Positions 27,445 through 36,553 of a stretch of DNA of 64,000 nt are shown here, piece by piece. A program made the position numbers and the translations under genes. Position 1 is the stretch's first letter; each line of letters begins with the position of its first letter. The stretch is taken from the NCBI GenBank assembly GCA_041941305.1, contig JBGTQJ010000033.1, positions 36,532-100,531 of the forward strand, written 5' to 3'. The notes beneath the pieces were generated by a model, which ran no database searches, was not told the origin of the DNA, and worked only from the letters and a program-made list of their open reading frames with translations. The stretch is from JANSWP01 sp041941305 (GTDB taxonomy: Bacteria > Bacteroidota > Bacteroidia > Chitinophagales > Saprospiraceae).

Positions 27445-29208
27445 TTATGGTAAATTATTTCGATGTTTTCTGTAGGCTTTGAAAATTAAGCCGCAAATTA
27501 CTCCTCCCAATAAAAGCCCAGTTACCAACAGTGCAGTAGAACCATTTAAATTATCCCAGACTTTTTCATAATTATTATTAAATACCAAAATTAGCATATA
27601 GATAAATGCAATAATTCCGAAAATAGATAAAATAAAAATTAGACGAGAAGACTTATTTCCAAATAAATAATTCCTGACTCTCCAGTCAAACAATGAGATG
27701 AAAAAGCCAAGTCCTACAAAAAAAGCATAAAACAAAGCAGTGATGAAAATAGGAATCTGATAATCACTAAGCCAGGAAACAACATTAAATATTTCACTTG
27801 TAAATATGCTCAATACTACCAAGGTATCTGCTGCAAAGCTCAAATCCAAAGCATTCCAAAGCTCATTTCGACCATTGTCATATCCCAGCGCCCAAATACC
27901 CACTCCAGCCAAATTCCGGTTTTTGATCCAATCAAATTTATTTTTTAAAGTAGTGGAATCATCAAACCAAACCTTCTCATATTGATTGTCCTGATTTCTA
28001 AATAGGTAATATGCACTCTCACTTTCATCATCATACGAGGGCTTTCCCAATTTTTGATAGGTGGCTTGCATGGATCTGTACGATAAATGCCTTTTGAAAG
28101 TATTTCCAGTTGTTCTAACCGCATTTTTGGGGCCTGCCCAGACGGCGCCATAATAGGGTAGGGCAAGAATTAGTTTTTCTTCAAGGACCCCCTCATTGAG
28201 ATAATTTTCGACGATGGTTTCAAGGCTCAAGCTGCCATTTGCCGATCTTAATGGTGCAATGGGACCATCTTTTTTGCTGCCGGGATAATGAAAATCATAA
28301 CCTGTTAATACGAAAATATCTACATAGTCATTCAATGAGGAGATATCATGTATCCTTCCATTATTTAATTTTTGAAGGGTTAAACTAAGGGTATAGTCTG
28401 GATTTTCTCTCTTTAATTCATTAGAAAGCCTTTTTATGAATCCAGTATATTGTCTTCCATATCCTGTTTTCGTGTCTTCAAATTCAAAATTGACATCTAT
28501 TCCATCCATTCCCAAGGTTTTCACTAAGTGTAAGACACTATCTGACAAAACATTAAACTGATTGGAGTAATTGTCTAAAAATGTTCTGGTTTTTTCTCTC
28601 CCGTGATTGGTTATGGTTAACAATACCTTACACCCTTTGGCTTTGGCTTCTTTAATCAATTCAGTTTGTTTCAGTTCACTAATTACTTTAGCATTATCAT
28701 AACTACCCGTATTGGGATCAATATCATAGGAAAACCAGGATACATAACTCAGTAGCCCAAATTGATAATCCTTATAAGCATTGCCCATCCAGAAGGGATG
28801 CCAGCCAAAAATCTGGTAAGTAGTGTCTCTTTGTCTGCCTGGAGTCCCATATCTCAATTCAATTCTTTGTAAGGAGTCCCAATATATTTCACCATTATGA
28901 GCTTCAAGTAAGCTATCATAATAAGACTTGTCGTACCCATTAATCAAGCTAAATAGTGTTTCACTTTTTTCCAGAATGCTAAGACTATCTGCATTAAAGT
29001 CAGGTAGGGATTCGCTTATTTTTGCTTTAGCAGAAGCCAAATCAAAGATATTTTTAAATCGATGCCAACGACTGGGTTGTTCTGTTTGTTCAGAAGTTTG
29101 CGCAACTTCCTGATTGGATGAACAAGCCAAAAAAGCAAAAAGGAAGATCCCCAAACAAAATAAGTTGGTGGAACCAGATTTAAAAAATGTAAGACTAACC
29201 AGGTTCAT
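27445..29208 (-). CDS. GH18-like lipoprotein with C-terminal membrane helices
   Basis: 587 residues. The N-terminus is a lipoprotein signal (hydrophobic LFCLGIFLFAFLAC, lipidated Cys29). Residues of about 125-460 resemble glycoside hydrolase family 18 barrels: YQIFGWHPFWMG, the active-site strand DGIDVNFE near residue 235, DIFVLTGYDFHYPGS, LALPYYGAVW and GVGIWALGYD. The canonical DxxDxDxE motif has Asn for the third Asp; the catalytic Glu is kept. The last ~110 residues contain three membrane helices (YAFFVGLGFFISLF, IFILSIFGIIAFIYMLILV, LLVTGLLLGGVICGLIF), an unusual architecture for a lipoprotein. It may cut chitin- or peptidoglycan-type glycans at the cell surface. A link to eCIS release is only positional speculation. 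Confidence 0.75.
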   Translation of the reverse strand: MNLVSLTFFKSGSTNLFCLGIFLFAFLACSSNQEVAQTSEQTEQPSRWHRFKNIFDLASAKAKISESLPDFNADSLSILEKSETLFSLINGYDKSYYDSLLEAHNGEIYWDSLQRIELRYGTPGRQRDTTYQIFGWHPFWMGNAYKDYQFGLLSYVSWFSYDIDPNTGSYDNAKVISELKQTELIKEAKAKGCKVLLTITNHGREKTRTFLDNYSNQFNVLSDSVLHLVKTLGMDGIDVNFEFEDTKTGYGRQYTGFIKRLSNELKRENPDYTLSLTLQKLNNGRIHDISSLNDYVDIFVLTGYDFHYPGSKKDGPIAPLRSANGSLSLETIVENYLNEGVLEEKLILALPYYGAVWAGPKNAVRTTGNTFKRHLSYRSMQATYQKLGKPSYDDESESAYYLFRNQDNQYEKVWFDDSTTLKNKFDWIKNRNLAGVGIWALGYDNGRNELWNALDLSFAADTLVVLSIFTSEIFNVVSWLSDYQIPIFITALFYAFFVGLGFFISLFDWRVRNYLFGNKSSRLIFILSIFGIIAFIYMLILVFNNNYEKVWDNLNGSTALLVTGLLLGGVICGLIFKAYRKHRNNLP

Positions 29209-29214
29209 ATTGAT

Positions 29215-30384
29215 TCAATTTGGAGGTTTGGAAATGGGCTCATCCTCCCGCCTTGGCTTGCCAATGACTTGTCTTTTTTCTTCAACATCTTCAATATTTT
29301 CTTTTATTTTCATTGCAATAATTTTAATAGGAATGCTATACCCATTGACTTCATCCTTGTTGGCAATCAAAAGGTAATTGGTTCTTCTCGATTGGGTAGC
29401 AGCTATTTTTCTAAAATATCTAAATGATAAGTTTTTTTCAAAGAAGCTGGGATTTAAGTTATTGACATAGTTCCTAATCACTGATGAGGATTCAAGCTTT
29501 ATTCCTACATTATTATTTGGTTTTGCAGGCAAGACAACATTATTGCCCAGGAGAAAGGCACCAAGTGTCTTTGTCACCCCAGGTTTTGACCATGAATCAG
29601 GAATTGAAGCTTCTAATGCCAAATAATCCGCATTGGGTTTATCACCGATACCTAGCCAGTAGGACCAGGAATGCATTTTTCCCAGGGAATCCTGCCTTAA
29701 AGGCAATTCAAATTTTTCTATTTGATAAGGCATTCGCTCTATGTCTCTTACAGGAGGGAGGTAAATGGTTTTATCAATTATTGGTATTAAGAAAGTATCT
29801 CGACTGGTAACTTTTGGAACTGTGTCAATAAGTGTGAAAGTATCCCTTACGTATTTAATTATTGTAGTATCCACTTTGGGATATCGAACAACTTTTACAC
29901 AACAAACTCTTTTAAAGAGGCTCAGAAAATTGTGAATTTTTAATTTATACTCTCCTGGTTCTTCAATAATATCCGTCCAATATACACTATCGGCTTTTAC
30001 TGTTGAAAAGCGGTTTCCCTTATCTCCCTGGATAAAATCAATCTGTTTGATTTTTCTTCTCTTTTGCTCACAAACCAGAATGGTAACGCTATCTCCCTCC
30101 TCAAGAGGATATTTAAATTCAGGCTTTGTAAGCTGACTAACTTTGACTACTAATCTTGCCAGTGTAACAGGTTCTGGCACTTCATATTCAAACTTTTCCG
30201 AAATAAAGCCATTGATATATTTTTCAATCAATCTATCATCCTTATCATAAACTTCTAGTATGGTATCCCTATTTAAATCAATATAGGTATTGCTTCGGTT
30301 CTGCCCAAACAGCATAGAACTGAAGAATAATCCTGCTAGAATTACAAGTGTAAACACTCGAAACATGTTTCTGGCATTCTGCAT
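29215..30384 (-). CDS. Exported protein of unknown function
   Basis: 389 residues with a signal peptide (VFTLVILAGLFFSSMLFGQ, cleavage probably after the Gly or Gln near 28). The mature part is beta-rich and includes a repeated DTT/DTF pattern near 170-200 (VDTTIIKYVRDTFTLIDTVP). The C-terminus is charged. I recognise no family. It ends 6 bp before the GH18-like gene, so the two are probably one operon with the small membrane protein. Likely a periplasmic or outer-membrane-facing partner. Confidence 0.6.
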   Translation of the reverse strand: MQNARNMFRVFTLVILAGLFFSSMLFGQNRSNTYIDLNRDTILEVYDKDDRLIEKYINGFISEKFEYEVPEPVTLARLVVKVSQLTKPEFKYPLEEGDSVTILVCEQKRRKIKQIDFIQGDKGNRFSTVKADSVYWTDIIEEPGEYKLKIHNFLSLFKRVCCVKVVRYPKVDTTIIKYVRDTFTLIDTVPKVTSRDTFLIPIIDKTIYLPPVRDIERMPYQIEKFELPLRQDSLGKMHSWSYWLGIGDKPNADYLALEASIPDSWSKPGVTKTLGAFLLGNNVVLPAKPNNNVGIKLESSSVIRNYVNNLNPSFFEKNLSFRYFRKIAATQSRRTNYLLIANKDEVNGYSIPIKIIAMKIKENIEDVEEKRQVIGKPRREDEPISKPPN

Positions 30385-30714
30385 TTAAACTATTGTCTGA
30401 GAATAGTTTTGAATCATCTTATTTTTACACCAATGCTTATGAAGGGGCATTAGTGTAATGTTCAGACCTTTTAAAAATTTAGTATTAGAAATAAAAATGT
30501 TGCTTAAATAGGCAACAGGAAATGTTTAATAAGATGTTAGAAATATTTGAAGTAAAAATAATATAAATTTGTTTTCTTTGAAATAAATCATATAAATAAT
30601 ATTTTGGGGTGAAAATTTATGTCCTCAGATTTTCCTATTTTGAGCTTTACAAATTTTCTTACTTTCTCAAAATACAGGGCTTAAGTTTAAAGGTTAATTC
30701 CAAAACGTTATAAG
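30385..30714. other. 330-bp divergent intergenic region
   Basis: It separates two divergent genes for exported proteins. A hairpin-forming inverted repeat (TTACACCAATG / CATTAGTGTAA, one mismatch) lies at 30425-30458. A plus-strand TAAATTTG box at 30564-30571 fits the Bacteroidota -7 element but lacks a well-spaced -33 element. Nothing else recognised. Confidence 0.4.
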
Positions 30715-31350
30715 ATGATAAAATCAAGCCTTCTCTTAATTATTGCTATTCTATTCGGTCTTGCCTCCTGCAAAAAACCTAAAGTTGAAATTTCCCAGGT
30801 TCTTCCATTAATTGGTTTATATGAAGGGCAAATTACTTATTGCAACAATGAACTTGAATTGACTCCTCTTCTGGATGATATGGGAATGCCGGTCATGAAT
30901 ATGATGAAGCCGGTAATGGTGCCTATAGGAAGCTACAAACGAAGGGTCAAGGTTTATTCCCTCGATAATTTTTTAAAAAATGGAGGAGACCTCAAGGCTA
31001 TAACAGATTCATTGGGTCTGGGCGTAATCCGGGGTGAAAAAAGTAAAACACTGATTATTGAAACTCAGTGGTATTGCCTCGAAGATGGTTCCCTTGATAT
31101 GATGGTTGCCATGGACTGTGACCCAAAAAAGGACACAGTATTCGCCCGAAAATCTTTTCCCGTAGCTGTTGAAGTAAAACCGCTAAAAGACCAAACCAAT
31201 CCATTTGAGATGAAGATGGAAAATGCACCTAATGATAACTTTCCTTGCAAGTCTTTTACTAAACTCGAGGGATATCATATTAATGCCTCATTGCAATTAG
31301 ATTACGTGATTGGAGGAATTCATTACACAATGGTTTGTCAAAAGAACTAA
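30715..31350 (+). CDS. Lipoprotein of unknown function
   Basis: 211 residues with a clear lipoprotein signal: KSSLLLIIAILFGLASCKK, lipobox L-A-S-C, lipidated Cys19. The mature protein contains four further Cys residues (YCNN, WYCLED, MDCDP, FPCKSF) and one near the C-terminus, which may pair as disulphides. A Met-rich patch (MGMPVMNMMKPVMVP) near 60 is notable. No family recognised. It precedes the STAND/WD40-like gene by about 60 bp on the same strand, which suggests co-expression. Confidence 0.6.
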   Translation: MIKSSLLLIIAILFGLASCKKPKVEISQVLPLIGLYEGQITYCNNELELTPLLDDMGMPVMNMMKPVMVPIGSYKRRVKVYSLDNFLKNGGDLKAITDSLGLGVIRGEKSKTLIIETQWYCLEDGSLDMMVAMDCDPKKDTVFARKSFPVAVEVKPLKDQTNPFEMKMENAPNDNFPCKSFTKLEGYHINASLQLDYVIGGIHYTMVCQKN

Positions 31351-31413
31351 TTCCCTCTTGCATCAGTCTAGTTGATTCCCATCAATCCCATAACCTCTGC
31401 AAAATTTTTCACC

Positions 31414-34400
31414 ATGTCAGCTTCACCTACTAAAGCAATACCTAAAAACTACAGTAAATATGAGCAAATCGTCAATGATATCGTCTCAGGAGTTCGTGCC
31501 AATTATTTTACTGCAATTATTGGCAATTTTGATGCATTTGACCCAAAAGAAATACTGCATGGAATCAGAATGAAAATTCATGACAATATTCCTGGGCAGG
31601 ACGGAATGTCCTGGCGACCCGTACAAATTCGACCTGGCTTATCCCCTTTTGAAAACCTGGCAACTGCACTTTCCCAACCTGATGTATTGGTTCCAAAGGG
31701 ACATGTCGATGTGAATTTTAGAAAGGAGATATATAAAGAACTCAAATCCGGAAGCTCTGGACTTATCAACTTACATAAAAGAATAAAAAAACTCCATAAT
31801 ACTCCTTTTAATCTATTGCTTATTATTGACCATTTCGAAGATTTATTTCGTTTGTGGCCAACTGCTGCTCCTGCTGAAAAAAGAGGGGAAGACCTCGAAT
31901 TTGTAAATCTGTTAATGAAAGCTGGTGTTTGGGAAAAGGTTCCTATCTATATTATTCTAGTACTCCCTTCAGAGATTGTCGAAAAGTCCTCCAGATACCG
32001 AGGCTTGAGCAAAGCCATACAAGAAGGAAGCTTTTTTTTGAAAAAACCTTCAAAGGAAGATTATAAAAACCTGGTAAAATATCATTTGAAATCTGCAGAT
32101 GAAGCATTGGTAAATGCAATAAACCATGATCTGAATTTTTTCCGGGAAGATAAAGATTTGGATTTTAAATGGAATTTTCTGGTACGGCAATTAAAGGACA
32201 GAGGAGCACAATTGGAAAACTATATCCAGTTGGGGGGGCTTCTCAATGTAATTGGCACCGTTGCAGAACAAATCTATCAAAACTTCACACCTAAACAGCA
32301 AAAAATCTGTGAGCGTATTTTCATGTATAGTTCAGAAATGGCATCTCAGAACCATGCCATCCCAAAACCCATGCTTTTAAGCAAATTGGTTAGTTTGAAT
32401 AATCGTCCAGGAGAGGCATCAGCCACTGTCGAAGAAATTGATTTTGTATTGTCTAAGTTTACAAATAAAAAGGTGGGCTTAATGGAAAAAATTGAGCCAA
32501 CACTTAGTGCAAAAAGTCAGACGCTATCGCCCTCAAATACGCTGATTCGACCAACAGGTGCGGCAGTTTTAAATAGTTGGCCGCGAGCAATTGAATGGAT
32601 TAAGAAGGAGTCCTTAAGCGAATATATCTATCAAAATTTGGTTAAAGAAGCCTTACAAAACAGAGGACGAACAAAAGAGGGTACTTCATTGGCTGAATCT
32701 GATTTGAATTTAGTCTTAAAGTTATTTAAGGAAGAAAAGCCAAATGAAGAATGGGCTTCCTTGTATTATCCATTGGAAAAGCCTGCAGAAGAATGGGCTC
32801 AGAATTATAAAAATACTTTTCACATAGCAACACATTATTTACAAATAAGTAAAGAACGTTCTGAGCGGGAAAAAGCACATAAAGAAGCACATCGAAAGAA
32901 AATGGCTCGATTATACAAACGGTCAGCTATTTTGATGGCTTTAGTCGCAGTTATTTCCTTTATTTTTCTGGGCGTGTCTATGTATCAAAGCAATGAAGTA
33001 AAAAGAGAACGTGAAAATTTGACCCAACTCAACTTTATTGACCTTTTGGTTCAACATTATTTAATAGAAGAAATTTCTTTTGATGACCGATTGCAAATCA
33101 TGAATGATCGCGATATCAGAAAGATTCACGATGTACTTGATCATTTTGAAACGGAGGGTATATTATCCAATGCAGAAAGAAATAATGAAGATATAACAAA
33201 TGCTTTTCACTCTATTGCTGAACTCTATGTAGCTTTAAAATCTGAGAGAGGTAAGGATGGGAATCTTGGGGAAAGAGAGAAAATGATTATGAAGAGTGCA
33301 AAAAAATTAATTGAACAAATCGAAAATAGTAGTGATAAAGAAAATAACTTTTACTATCTGGCATTGCATGCCTATTTTAATAAGCTTTTGGATATCCATA
33401 AAATAAAGGGAGAGACAAGAATGAGCTATGAATCAGGTTACATTGCTTTCGCTAGTAATCCGGTTTATCACAAACAATTTGCCTTTGCCGACAAGTTTGG
33501 GGAGATTCTGGTAATAAATCGAAGAAACAGTAGAGATGGTTTTAAGAGCCTGAAGATGAATGATATCATCCGCAAGGTGGATATTGATGAACCTGTTAAA
33601 ACGCTTGAATATTCAAAAGATGGTACGGCGCTATTTGCCGGAACCTTTAGTGGCAAAGTATTTCAATGGAATTTTGAAGAAAGGAGGAGAAAAGATGCAT
33701 TAATACAGCATGAATTAGAGCATCAAAGCAAAATTTATCACATAAAGTTGGTTGGTGATAATCGATTCTTCCTGGGTCATAAAACTCAGGTTAGGGGACC
33801 GGGAAAGAATAATTTTTATGAGTTTACTAAGGATTCACTAACTAGTCTCATTGAGATTGCCTCTATGGCATTGTCAGATAATAATCGGTATTTATTAGTT
33901 GGCGGAACCAACAACACATTGGTATTTAAATTGGATGCAAGGTTCAAATTAAGAAACCCCACTATCATCCAACATAAATCTATCATCAACAAAGTGATGG
34001 ATACTTTTGAAAGCCACGTTGCTATTGGATCGGATAAAGGACAAATTGTAATATTTGATTTGAATCATACTGCTTTGAATCAGCCAACTGTTGATTTGGA
34101 GGATATTAAGATAACAGGAATAATTGATAGCCTTAGACACGAAGATGCTACAATTTCAGGCTTGCAGTTTTTCAGGGACACAACAGATCGGCAAATCCAT
34201 TTGGCTACCTGTGCCGCAGATGGTTTGGTAAAACTGTGGGATTTGGGACAGGATATTCGAACCTTTTCAAAAGTTGATCCATTGGTATTGAATGGGCATA
34301 AGGGAACGGCATGGGATGTTGTTTTTAATAATGAAGGGGAATTGTTAAGTATGGGAGATAATTATATTTATTTCTGGGAGACAAATGTCATGAATATGAG

Positions 34401-34437
34401 GAAGGAGGTAGATTATATATTGAGTATATTAGAATAA
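31414..34437 (+). CDS. STAND-like (nSTAND1/WD40) membrane protein with degenerate P-loop
   Basis: About 1007 residues from the ATG at 31414; a TTG 42 bp upstream is less likely. The N-terminal domain looks like a novel-STAND NTPase. FTAIIGNFDAFDPKE sits where Walker A (GxxGxGKS) should be but has lost the Gly-Lys-Ser/Thr core, while the Walker B-like LLLIIDHFEDLF near 135-146 is kept. A single membrane helix lies near 503-525 (ILMALVAVISFIFLGVSMY). After a helical linker, the last ~280 residues form WD40-like blades (LVKLWDLGQD; GHKGTAWDVVF; YIYFWETN). STAND proteins usually sense ligands and signal by oligomerising; here nucleotide binding is doubtful, so a scaffold or sensor role is more likely. 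It overlaps the convergent GNAT gene by 9 bp. Relatives next to eCIS clusters are plausible but I cannot check. Confidence 0.72.
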   Translation: MSASPTKAIPKNYSKYEQIVNDIVSGVRANYFTAIIGNFDAFDPKEILHGIRMKIHDNIPGQDGMSWRPVQIRPGLSPFENLATALSQPDVLVPKGHVDVNFRKEIYKELKSGSSGLINLHKRIKKLHNTPFNLLLIIDHFEDLFRLWPTAAPAEKRGEDLEFVNLLMKAGVWEKVPIYIILVLPSEIVEKSSRYRGLSKAIQEGSFFLKKPSKEDYKNLVKYHLKSADEALVNAINHDLNFFREDKDLDFKWNFLVRQLKDRGAQLENYIQLGGLLNVIGTVAEQIYQNFTPKQQKICERIFMYSSEMASQNHAIPKPMLLSKLVSLNNRPGEASATVEEIDFVLSKFTNKKVGLMEKIEPTLSAKSQTLSPSNTLIRPTGAAVLNSWPRAIEWIKKESLSEYIYQNLVKEALQNRGRTKEGTSLAESDLNLVLKLFKEEKPNEEWASLYYPLEKPAEEWAQNYKNTFHIATHYLQISKERSEREKAHKEAHRKKMARLYKRSAILMALVAVISFIFLGVSMYQSNEVKRERENLTQLNFIDLLVQHYLIEEISFDDRLQIMNDRDIRKIHDVLDHFETEGILSNAERNNEDITNAFHSIAELYVALKSERGKDGNLGEREKMIMKSAKKLIEQIENSSDKENNFYYLALHAYFNKLLDIHKIKGETRMSYESGYIAFASNPVYHKQFAFADKFGEILVINRRNSRDGFKSLKMNDIIRKVDIDEPVKTLEYSKDGTALFAGTFSGKVFQWNFEERRRKDALIQHELEHQSKIYHIKLVGDNRFFLGHKTQVRGPGKNNFYEFTKDSLTSLIEIASMALSDNNRYLLVGGTNNTLVFKLDARFKLRNPTIIQHKSIINKVMDTFESHVAIGSDKGQIVIFDLNHTALNQPTVDLEDIKITGIIDSLRHEDATISGLQFFRDTTDRQIHLATCAADGLVKLWDLGQDIRTFSKVDPLVLNGHKGTAWDVVFNNEGELLSMGDNYIYFWETNVMNMRKEVDYILSILE

Positions 34438-34884
34438 GGACTTATCTAAATCTTTCTTCATTAAATAGAAAGTATGTCCCTTGGGGTAATTATCGATTTT
34501 GCCTGCTTCCACAAAACCATTTTCTACATAAAAAGCATGGTGGTGAAAAGAAGTAGTTTCTAAATAGATGAGGCGGCAATTCTCTTCCAAGGCAATTTTT
34601 TCGGCTTCTTGCAAAAGTTGCTTTCCATAACCTTTTCCCCGAAAAGAGGCCTTAATCCACAATACATAAATCTTCATTGCTTCCCAGGCAAAATCTGCCA
34701 TCAAGCCTCCGTACCAGTTGTGTTGTTCGTCTCTTAATATTAGAAGAAGTGTTTTTCTATCTGAATCCCTTTCTGGAACATAATTAGCATTGTAGGACAA
34801 CATTTCATCCAGCAGAAAATCTTCAGCCTTTTTATGAGGTTTAGACAATTCTACGATATGTAATTGGATGCCCATTGAAATCAA
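34429..34884 (-). CDS. GNAT-family N-acetyltransferase
   Basis: 151 residues with the GNAT fold: motif A is visible as VLWIKASFRGKGYGKQLLQEAE (in part, R-G-K-G-Y-G acetyl-CoA loop), followed by LIYLETTSFHHHAFYVENGF and GHTFYLMKKDL. It transfers an acetyl group from acetyl-CoA to an unknown amine. The start codon overlaps the stop of the AAA+ ATPase gene by 4 bp (ATGA), so the two are translationally coupled and probably act in one context. The 3' end overlaps the convergent STAND-like gene by 9 bp. The substrate cannot be read from sequence; modification of an eCIS component or cargo is speculation. Confidence 0.85.
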   Translation of the reverse strand: MISMGIQLHIVELSKPHKKAEDFLLDEMLSYNANYVPERDSDRKTLLLILRDEQHNWYGGLMADFAWEAMKIYVLWIKASFRGKGYGKQLLQEAEKIALEENCRLIYLETTSFHHHAFYVENGFVEAGKIDNYPKGHTFYLMKKDLDKSLF

Positions 34885-36266
34885 ATGGTTTTTCCTTCCT
34901 TTGCCAACTCTTTTCGGATACCTGCATGAATATCTTTTAAAAGAAGTTTTTTGGTATTTCTACTGATGGCTTTTATACAGGCATATTTCAAGATATTGAT
35001 AATGTTTCCTCCCGTTAGTTCGAATTTTTCAGATAATTGACTAAAGTCTATTTTAGGTTCAAGATTGTAATAAGCGTTTTCAAAATTATTCCGCCAGATC
35101 TTTTCGCGGAGTTCTGGATTTGGTACTGGAAAATAGACCATAGATTCAAACCTTCGGGTAAAAGCAGGATCCAATTGTTGTTTTAAATTGGAGCATAAAA
35201 TGACCAAGCCATCATAGTCTTCCACTCTTTGCAATAGATAGGCAATTTGTTGATTGGCACTTCTGTCATGAGAATCTTTAGATTCCACCCTTTTGGTAAA
35301 TAAAGCATCTGCCTCATCAAAAAATAAAATCCAATTTTTGTTTTCTGCCTGATCAAAAAGCCTGGCCAGGTTTTTTTCTGTTTCTCCAATGTATTTGGAA
35401 ATAGTCATAGACAAATCAACCCGGAAAACTGCTCTATTTGTTGCCTTTCCCAAAAGACTGGCGGTTAGCGTTTTACCGGTTCCTGAGGGTCCATAGAACA
35501 AACATCGGAATCCCTTTTTTGTCTTTTTGCCAAGCCCCCAGTCATTGATCAGGATGTGTCCAAACTGGAGCCAGCTTTTTATATCCTGGATTGCATCCAT
35601 TACATAATTTTCCAATACCAGGTCTTCCCATTCCAGCGGTGTGGTGAGTCGTTTAGCTGGGAAATTCAATGAATAATCCGGGAAATACTCATCCCCTGAG
35701 GTCAAATAGACCATATATTCGTCAGAAATGGTCAAAATCTCCTCACTAAACATTGGGTGCTCCATTCCCCCTCTTAGGTTTGTGAATTGCAGGATGTTGT
35801 GCTTAAAAAAGAAATGCTCTTTATCAAAGATGCTTCCTATGGAAATTCTATATAACAGGTTGTTTTCCGACAATAAAAAATAAGCTGTTTGCCTGGTTGG
35901 TAAAACCTGATTGGAATTTTGATTGGTGATACAACCAAATACGGGGTTAATTTGATTTGCGTTTGGTTCTTGAGTCAATGGAGTCAATAATTCAGGCTGA
36001 ATGTGCGGGATTAAGGCAAGGACCAAAATCAAGCGCTCGGCAAAACTCATTTCATAATGTTCTAACAGAGATTGATAAAAGGAAGGAGTTTCCATCACTT
36101 CTGGCATTGGGATGTCATATATACTATTGTGGGAGGTTTGCTGCCCAAAATATCTTTTAAGGCGAGTGTCCAAAACTTGGGCAAACCATTGAAGTTCACC
36201 CGCAATTGTATGTGCATTGGCTTGTGCTGGTGTCATTTGGTAAAATTTACAGAAGTTCACCTCCAT
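34881..36266 (-). CDS. AAA+ ATPase of the eCIS (Afp15-like)
   Basis: 461 residues. The N-terminal half (1-210) is the family-specific domain. The AAA+ core follows: Walker A GPSGTGKT near 260, Walker B WILFFDEADALF, a sensor-1-like LVILCSN, an arginine-finger-like AFTRRFE, and the C-terminal lid. AAA+ ATPases of this type occur in nearly all eCIS clusters (Afp15/Pvc15) and are needed for assembly or loading, although they are not in the mature particle. Here the gene lies outside the structural operon, next to the putative cargo genes and coupled to a GNAT gene. Confidence 0.93.
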   Translation of the reverse strand: MEVNFCKFYQMTPAQANAHTIAGELQWFAQVLDTRLKRYFGQQTSHNSIYDIPMPEVMETPSFYQSLLEHYEMSFAERLILVLALIPHIQPELLTPLTQEPNANQINPVFGCITNQNSNQVLPTRQTAYFLLSENNLLYRISIGSIFDKEHFFFKHNILQFTNLRGGMEHPMFSEEILTISDEYMVYLTSGDEYFPDYSLNFPAKRLTTPLEWEDLVLENYVMDAIQDIKSWLQFGHILINDWGLGKKTKKGFRCLFYGPSGTGKTLTASLLGKATNRAVFRVDLSMTISKYIGETEKNLARLFDQAENKNWILFFDEADALFTKRVESKDSHDRSANQQIAYLLQRVEDYDGLVILCSNLKQQLDPAFTRRFESMVYFPVPNPELREKIWRNNFENAYYNLEPKIDFSQLSEKFELTGGNIINILKYACIKAISRNTKKLLLKDIHAGIRKELAKEGKTI

Positions 36267-36360
36267 ATAAGATGGAACTATAGATTAGCCAGTTTAAAGA
36301 TGGGGAAAAGGTAAGTTGTATTTTTTGCTTTTGGAAGCCAATGATAGAAAATATTATATC

Positions 36361-36376
36361 TAATAAATATTTATTA
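36361..36376. promoter_or_regulatory. Perfect 16-bp palindrome in a divergent promoter region
   Basis: TAATAAATATTTATTA is its own reverse complement. It lies between the divergent ATPase gene and the first putative cargo gene, just upstream of a plus-strand TATTTTTG (36391-36398) that fits the TAnnTTTG -7 box. It is a candidate operator for coordinated control of both; A/T-rich palindromes also arise by chance. Confidence 0.35.
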
Positions 36377-36553
36377 ATGAAATAATTTATTATTTTTGGT
36401 AATGTTTGAAAAATCCTACTTTTTGGATCAAATTTTCCCAAAAGATTTTTAGGCAGGCTCTAGAAAATGGAGCATCTAAAAATAAGATGATGATAAATTT
36501 AGGGTTCAGTTCTAAAAAAGGAACTTGGATCTTCTAAATGATTTTATACGTTA

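Noticed and set aside
31372..31413. Upstream TTG start for the STAND-like gene
   Set aside because: The ATG at 31414 gives a normal N-terminus; the extra 14 residues have no support.
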